DNA from: an uncultured Clostridia bacterium
GTDB taxonomy: Bacteria > Bacillota > Clostridia > TANB77 > CAG-508
Assembly (NCBI GenBank): GCA_934130935.1
Contig: CAKOYQ010000021.1
Span: forward strand, 1 to 18,550
Reading direction: 5' to 3'
Length of the DNA: 18,550 nt
Below are positions 15,052 through 18,550 of the stretch, piece after piece; the stretch's first letter is position 1, and every line of letters starts with the position of its first letter. The notes beneath the pieces are model-generated. The model saw only the letters and a program-made list of their open reading frames with translations. It made no database searches and was not told the origin of the DNA. A program made the translations under genes and the position numbers.

Positions 15052-15234
15052 ATGAATTTTAATAGAGTTCAAGATGTTTTAAATAATAAAGAAAAGGTTG
15101 ACATTTTTTATAATGAGCGCCCTGTATGGATTCAAGGCGTAAATAATCATATTGCTAAAATTGGATTTATTGACAATTTTGATGAACGTGATGTTTTTAT
15201 TGAAGATTTGTATGAAAGAAATTCATATAATTAA
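15052..15234 (+). CDS. sspH: Small acid-soluble spore protein, SspH family
   Basis: 60 residues, RBS GGAGG 7 nt before the ATG. The pattern MxxxRVxDVLNNKEKVDI, then YNERPVWIQGVN, AKIGFIDNF and a C-terminal VFIEDLYE matches SspH-type spore proteins (short basic/helical start, YNGxPVWI core, final helix). The family is made in the forespore and stays in the mature spore. It is monocistronic and followed by a bidirectional terminator. Upstream I see AT-rich DNA but no secure sigma-G promoter (a weak AATACTA at 15014-15020). A 12-bp perfect palindrome AAGTATATACTT lies about 70 bp upstream. This is the main evidence that the organism forms spores. Confidence 0.75.
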   Translation: MNFNRVQDVLNNKEKVDIFYNERPVWIQGVNNHIAKIGFIDNFDERDVFIEDLYERNSYN

Positions 15235-15236
15235 TT

Positions 15237-15267
15237 GGGACATTTGGGGTCGGTTCCATTTTTGCCC
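15237..15267 (+). repeat. 31-bp G-rich interspersed repeat, copy 4
   Basis: Identical to copy 3. Starts 2 nt after the sspH stop codon and 3 nt before the terminator hairpin. Relative to its upstream gene it is in the opposite orientation to copies 1-3. Confidence 0.9.
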
Positions 15268-15270
15268 TTA

Positions 15271-15320
15271 TCAAAAAAGAGAATATATATTAGATTTTCT
15301 AATTTATATTCTCTTTTTGA
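15271..15320. terminator. Bidirectional terminator between sspH and rpsR
   Basis: Long hairpin: arms 15271-15287 and 15305-15320 (16 bp, one bulged A) with an inner TTAGA/TCTAA stem. A-rich and T-rich flanks let it act on both strands. Confidence 0.8.
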
Positions 15321-15374
15321 TTATACTAATTAATAATATTTACATTATGTTCTATTCTATATTGCCCATTTTTT

Positions 15375-15662
15375 CTAGTCTTTAGAAGCATATGGTAATA
15401 TAGCAATATGTCTAGCTCTTTTAATAGCAAGAGTTATGTCTCTTTGATGTTTAGCACAAGCTCCTGTTGTTCTTCTAGGTAATATTTTTCCTTTATCATT
15501 GATGAATTTTCTTAATTGTTCAGGATTTTTATAATCTAATACAAAGTTTTTGTCATGACATAATGTACAAACTTTTTTTCTTTGTTTTCTGAATTTTGGA
15601 TTAAAGTCATCATCATAATTGTTATTGTTTCTATTATTTCTTTTTTTGTTTTTGTCTGCCAT
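15375..15662 (-). CDS. rpsR: Ribosomal protein bS18
   Basis: 95 residues, RBS AAGGAGGGG. An Asn/Lys-rich N-terminal tail (1-30) precedes the conserved core: VCTLCHDKN, LDYKNPEQLRKFINDKGKILPRRTTGACAKHQRDITLAIKRARHIAILPY. Cys32, Cys35, Cys69 and His72 make up the zinc-binding (C+) form of S18. It binds S6 in the 30S platform. Last gene of rpsF-ssb-rpsR, 43 nt behind ssb. Confidence 0.97.
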   Translation of the reverse strand: MADKNKKRNNRNNNNYDDDFNPKFRKQRKKVCTLCHDKNFVLDYKNPEQLRKFINDKGKILPRRTTGACAKHQRDITLAIKRARHIAILPYASKD

Positions 15663-15705
15663 TTATAATTCCCCTCCTTGTTCTTAAAATGGTAATCATA
15701 CAGTT

Positions 15706-16143
15706 CTAAAATGGTAAGTCATCACTTGAAGATACTTCAAAGTCTGAGCCACCTTGAACAGTTGATCCTGGCATTGTATTGCCAAATGTATTTTCGAATG
15801 AAGAATTTGAAGTTTCTCCTTCTCTTTTACTATCAGCAAAATATGCCTCTTCTGCAACAACTTCTGTAACATAGTGTTTTTGACCTTGGTCATCATCCCA
15901 AGTTCTTGTTTGAATTCTTCCTATAACACCAACTTGTTGACCTTTCTTAAAGTATTTACTACAAAATTCTCCTAATTTGCTCCAAGCTACTATATTTATA
16001 AAGTCTGCTTGTCTTTCTTCTCCTTGTTTTGCAAATCTTCTATTTACTGCTAATGAGAATGATGATACTACTGTATTGTTTGTTTGTGTATATCTTACTT
16101 CTGGGTCTCTTGTTAATCTCCCCATTAAAATTACTTTGTTCAT
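15706..16143 (-). CDS. ssb: Single-stranded DNA-binding protein
   Basis: 145 residues. OB fold from MNKVILMGRLTRDPEVRYT to about residue 105 (SFSLAVNRRF, DFINIVAWSKLGEFCSKYFKKGQQVGVIGRIQTR), then a Gly/Ser/Asn-rich flexible linker and the acidic interaction tip DDLPF. RBS AAAGGTGA. Middle gene of the rpsF-ssb-rpsR operon. The last codons are followed by a 22-bp-period partial copy of themselves (TTACCATTTTA repeated at 15706-15717 and 15683-15696). Confidence 0.97.
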   Translation of the reverse strand: MNKVILMGRLTRDPEVRYTQTNNTVVSSFSLAVNRRFAKQGEERQADFINIVAWSKLGEFCSKYFKKGQQVGVIGRIQTRTWDDDQGQKHYVTEVVAEEAYFADSKREGETSNSSFENTFGNTMPGSTVQGGSDFEVSSSDDLPF

Positions 16144-16255
16144 ATTTTATCACTTCACCTTTCTACTTTATTCAGGCCCCCACTGTTTCCTATTTCTTTT
16201 TCCATTTTATTACTGATTATTAATTTTCTACCGAGTTATTTATATCAGTCTTTAA

Positions 16256-16534
16256 CTATTTTTTTATTGTGATGAATTTTAATATTTCATCTGTTATTCT
16301 GTAGATTCTTTCTAATTCTGTTATTGCTTCTGGTTTTGATTCAAAATTGATTTGCATATAATATGCTTCTTTGTTCTTTTTTATTTCATATGCTAATTTT
16401 CTTTTTCCCATGTCAATAACTTCTTCTACTTTTCCATTTTCATTTATTAATCCTGTAAATTTTTCTTCTAAAGCTTTTAAAGCTGCTTCATCAATATTTG
16501 GATTAATAATGATAACACTTTCGTATTTGTTCAT
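16256..16534 (-). CDS. rpsF: Ribosomal protein bS6
   Basis: 92 residues from the ATG at 16534, with RBS AGGAGGT 7 nt upstream. A GTG three codons earlier overlaps that RBS and is rejected. MNKYESVIIINPNIDE, then VEEVIDMGKRKLAYEIKKNKEAYYMQINFE and ERIYRITDEILKFITIKK is the S6 ferredoxin-like fold. The length is typical. First gene of the operon; ssb follows after 112 nt with no recognised gene between. Confidence 0.96.
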   Translation of the reverse strand: MNKYESVIIINPNIDEAALKALEEKFTGLINENGKVEEVIDMGKRKLAYEIKKNKEAYYMQINFESKPEAITELERIYRITDEILKFITIKK

Positions 16535-16561
16535 TATCTTCACCTCCTCTTGGATATATAG

Positions 16562-16614
16562 CTCATACTTCTTGTATGAGTAAGGATTTTAGTTTTGTAG
16601 CTAAACACAAAACT
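16562..16614 (-). promoter_or_regulatory. Structured leader upstream of rpsF
   Basis: Two perfect hairpins in the rpsF leader: CTCATAC / GTATGAG (7 bp, 5-nt loop, 16562-16580) and AGTTTTGT / ACAAAACT (8 bp, 8-nt loop, 16591-16614). Position fits an S6:S18 autoregulatory leader, but I do not see a secure CCG bulge motif, so this is only a candidate. No clear promoter lies between it and the tRNA terminator. Confidence 0.35.
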
Positions 16615-16620
16615 ATATTA

Positions 16621-16653
16621 AAAAATAAAAACAAACGATTTTCCGTTTGTTTT
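16621..16653 (-). terminator. tRNA transcript terminator
   Basis: Stem AAAACAAACG / CGTTTGTTTT (10 bp, 6-nt loop) followed by TTATTTTTT on the minus strand, 3 nt beyond the second tRNA-Gly. Confidence 0.85.
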
Positions 16654-16656
16654 ATC

Positions 16657-16730
<74 letters not shown>

Positions 16731-16772
16731 ATGTACAATGCAAGGAATTTTCCATTTTTCTTTTTGTTTTGT

Positions 16773-16846
<74 letters not shown>

Positions 16847-16865
16847 ATTTCCCTGACATTTATAG

Positions 16866-16894
16866 ATTATAATGTATTATTCTTGTTTTGTCAA
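16866..16894 (-). promoter_or_regulatory. Consensus promoter of the tRNA-Gly pair
   Basis: Perfect TTGACA (16889-16894), 17-bp spacer, perfect TATAAT (16866-16871). Confidence 0.92.
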
Positions 16895-16944
16895 GCACTT
16901 TTTAAAATTTTACAAATTTTTTTTGTGGATTTGTCAAACATATC

Positions 16945-16986
16945 AAAAAATCCTTCTCTAATGTTTAATTAATAGAAGGATTTTTT
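16945..16986 (-). terminator. Terminator of the secreted protein gene
   Basis: Perfect 13-bp stem AAAAAATCCTTCT / AGAAGGATTTTTT with a 16-nt loop, 8 nt beyond the stop codon. Confidence 0.85.
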
Positions 16987-16994
16987 ATTTTATA

Positions 16995-18389
16995 CTATTT
17001 TTTGTCTACTAAAAATAATTTATTTCTTGTTAATTCTATATTATTTCCATCTTTATCTGTTACTTTTATCAAATAGCGACAACCTTCTGATAATCTTTTA
17101 AAAGCTAAATATATATTATTTTTGTCTTTATAATTTGAGTTCTTTTCATCTATATAATTTGCTGTTGTTTTTAAAAGTTTCCCATCTTCATAAATGTATA
17201 TAGGTTTTGTCTGGTCATATTTTCCATTTTTCTTAACAAAAATCTTTATAGTTTTTATATTTGAATCTGATATTTTTATTTTTTGAGTATCTTTTCCTTT
17301 TGTACTTCTTACTACTCTTGGTGATTCATTTACTTTCCATGTATCTGTATTATTTTTCTTATTTATTACAAAATCAGTTAAACATGCTACTTTTTCTCCA
17401 CTTTTATTTAAAAGTTTTAATCTAAACATACCTTCTTTTGCAAATGTAAAGCTTGTTATATAATTACCTTTTTTCTTAATATTATCTAACTTAATTTCTT
17501 TACTGCTTATTTTACCATCTATAATTTGATACATTTTTGCACTTGTTACTTTATTTGTTTCACTTATTGTAAATGTAACTTTTTCTGGATCATTTTTAAC
17601 TATTTTTATATTTGGAGCAAAACCGTTTTCTACTTTTGCAGCACTTTGTGGAGTTTTCATTTTTCCTCTTACTTTTACTTCTCGTATATTAGTTAATCCA
17701 CTATTGCCTACAACTTTTATTTCGTAATATCCATATTCATCTAGTCTATTAATTTTGATTAGTGCTTTATTTCCTAATTCTTCTAATGGTGTATTAACAT
17801 ATTGTGGGTTTATTTTAGTATCTTCTTTTACATTGTTTTTATAAATTATATTCTCTTCTTTATAGTCATATACTCCTTTTGTATTTCTCTTACAAATAAT
17901 TATTTCATTTATTCCATTTGTATCTGTTATTTTAAATGTTCTATCTTTATTTGTTTCTGTACTAAATGTTATTTTGGGAGCAACTATTGCTGAATACATT
18001 CCATCTTGATCTTGATTTATTTTCATTTCTCTAGCTACAAAAGGGATTGTTGCACCTTTTTTATAGAATTCTAAAGTTATTTCTCCTGTTTTTCCTGTAT
18101 ATAGTACATAATGTTCTTTGCTTACACTGTCTTGCAGTATTTTAAGTTTTTTTCCTGTTTGTGATACTTTTACTTTATTAATTACTGTATTATTATAATT
18201 TGGTAATAAAATTTTAAGTTCTTTTCCTTTTTCTGGTTTTATATCTACATCTACGTAATTTAATAATGTTTTTCCTATGTTTGAATTTTTTACTGCCTCT
18301 GTTTTAGGACTCATCATTCCTGTAATGATTATAGCCATTGTAATTATAACTATAATTTTTAGGCATTTTTTGAAATATTTAATATTCAT
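16995..18389 (-). CDS. Secreted protein of unknown function, Ig-like beta domains
   Basis: 464 residues, RBS AAAGGAGG before ATG 18389, own consensus promoter and terminator, monocistronic. It begins with a signal peptide (basic MNIKYFKKCLK, hydrophobic core to about residue 25, possible cleavage after TEA at about 32). The remainder is beta-rich with three or more similar segments. These contain APKITFSTE and APNIKIVKND before a strand pair and a D-x-N/S-G turn (DTNGINEI, NSGLTNIREVKV, KSGEKVACL, DGNNIELT), as in Ig-like or fibronectin-like repeats of surface proteins. There is no LPxTG, no S-layer homology domain and no enzyme motif. I do not recognise a named family. Confidence 0.75.
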   Translation of the reverse strand: MNIKYFKKCLKIIVIITMAIIITGMMSPKTEAVKNSNIGKTLLNYVDVDIKPEKGKELKILLPNYNNTVINKVKVSQTGKKLKILQDSVSKEHYVLYTGKTGEITLEFYKKGATIPFVAREMKINQDQDGMYSAIVAPKITFSTETNKDRTFKITDTNGINEIIICKRNTKGVYDYKEENIIYKNNVKEDTKINPQYVNTPLEELGNKALIKINRLDEYGYYEIKVVGNSGLTNIREVKVRGKMKTPQSAAKVENGFAPNIKIVKNDPEKVTFTISETNKVTSAKMYQIIDGKISSKEIKLDNIKKKGNYITSFTFAKEGMFRLKLLNKSGEKVACLTDFVINKKNNTDTWKVNESPRVVRSTKGKDTQKIKISDSNIKTIKIFVKKNGKYDQTKPIYIYEDGKLLKTTANYIDEKNSNYKDKNNIYLAFKRLSEGCRYLIKVTDKDGNNIELTRNKLFLVDKK

Positions 18390-18432
18390 TATTAAAACAA
18401 ACCTCCTTTTAGGTACAATTATTCACTTTTTC

Positions 18433-18461
18433 ATTATAATTCAAATGTCTAAAATTGTCAA
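18433..18461 (-). promoter_or_regulatory. Consensus promoter of the secreted protein gene
   Basis: Perfect TTGACA (18456-18461), 17-bp spacer, perfect TATAAT (18433-18438), 44 bp before the start codon. The remaining 18462-18550 shows nothing recognisable. Confidence 0.9.
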
Positions 18462-18550
18462 GTTTTTTGTATAAGAATTTTTTCGTTTGTATCCATTTTT
18501 GAACTAATTTATGTCAGATATTTCTAGTTTGTCTTATATTGAATTTATTT

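Noticed and set aside
16562..16614. Confident S6:S18-binding leader
   Set aside because: Hairpins are real but the diagnostic CCG-containing bulge was not found, so it is kept only as a low-confidence leader structure.

Overview
The window is very AT-rich DNA from a low-GC Bacillota, most likely an endospore-forming anaerobic clostridium of the uncultured gut type. The evidence is clostridial ribosome-binding sites and promoters (TTGACA/TATAAT), a T-box leader in front of a translation operon, a small acid-soluble spore protein of the SspH family, WG-repeat and DUF4321 proteins, and the rpsF-ssb-rpsR order. Nearly all genes are on the minus strand; only the truncated response regulator (2295-2678) and sspH (15052-15234) are on the plus strand.

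Left part (1-6.4 kb), accessory and decaying. It begins with the N-terminal 636 residues of a large secreted surface protein whose end lies outside the window. Directly upstream is a 45-residue remnant of a class-B-like sortase that keeps only the catalytic LTLSTC block. A strong 23-bp inverted repeat then separates these from a plus-strand NarL-type response regulator that has lost its middle (rear half of the receiver plus most of the HTH). Convergent with it is a sensor pair: a 7TM histidine-kinase-like protein whose kinase part is degenerate, followed by an apparently active HisKA_3-type histidine kinase. Upstream lie a YjbR/MmcQ protein and three more gene relics: a 10-codon XRE-regulator start, a GNAT-like C-terminus and a second broken response regulator. 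Five internally deleted or truncated genes within about 4.4 kb make this a gene-decay zone.

Middle part (6.4-14.9 kb), housekeeping. queA-tgt (queuosine tRNA modification) is followed by a membrane WG-repeat protein and a DUF4321 membrane protein, apparently one operon. A stand-alone coiled-coil protein with eight tryptophans spaced exactly seven residues apart lies next. Then comes ileS (eukaryote-like type 2 IleRS) preceded by a DUF1653 gene, both behind an isoleucine T-box with specifier AUC, its own promoter and an intrinsic terminator.

Right part (15-18.55 kb): sspH on the plus strand, the convergent rpsF-ssb-rpsR operon, two identical tandem tRNA-Gly(UCC) genes behind a consensus promoter, and a secreted protein of unknown function with its own consensus promoter.

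A 31-bp G-rich repeat occurs four times (twice in tandem between queA and tgt, once between DUF1653 and ileS, once behind sspH). It always has the same absolute orientation and always starts 1-3 nt beyond a stop codon. It looks like a small interspersed, possibly REP-like element.
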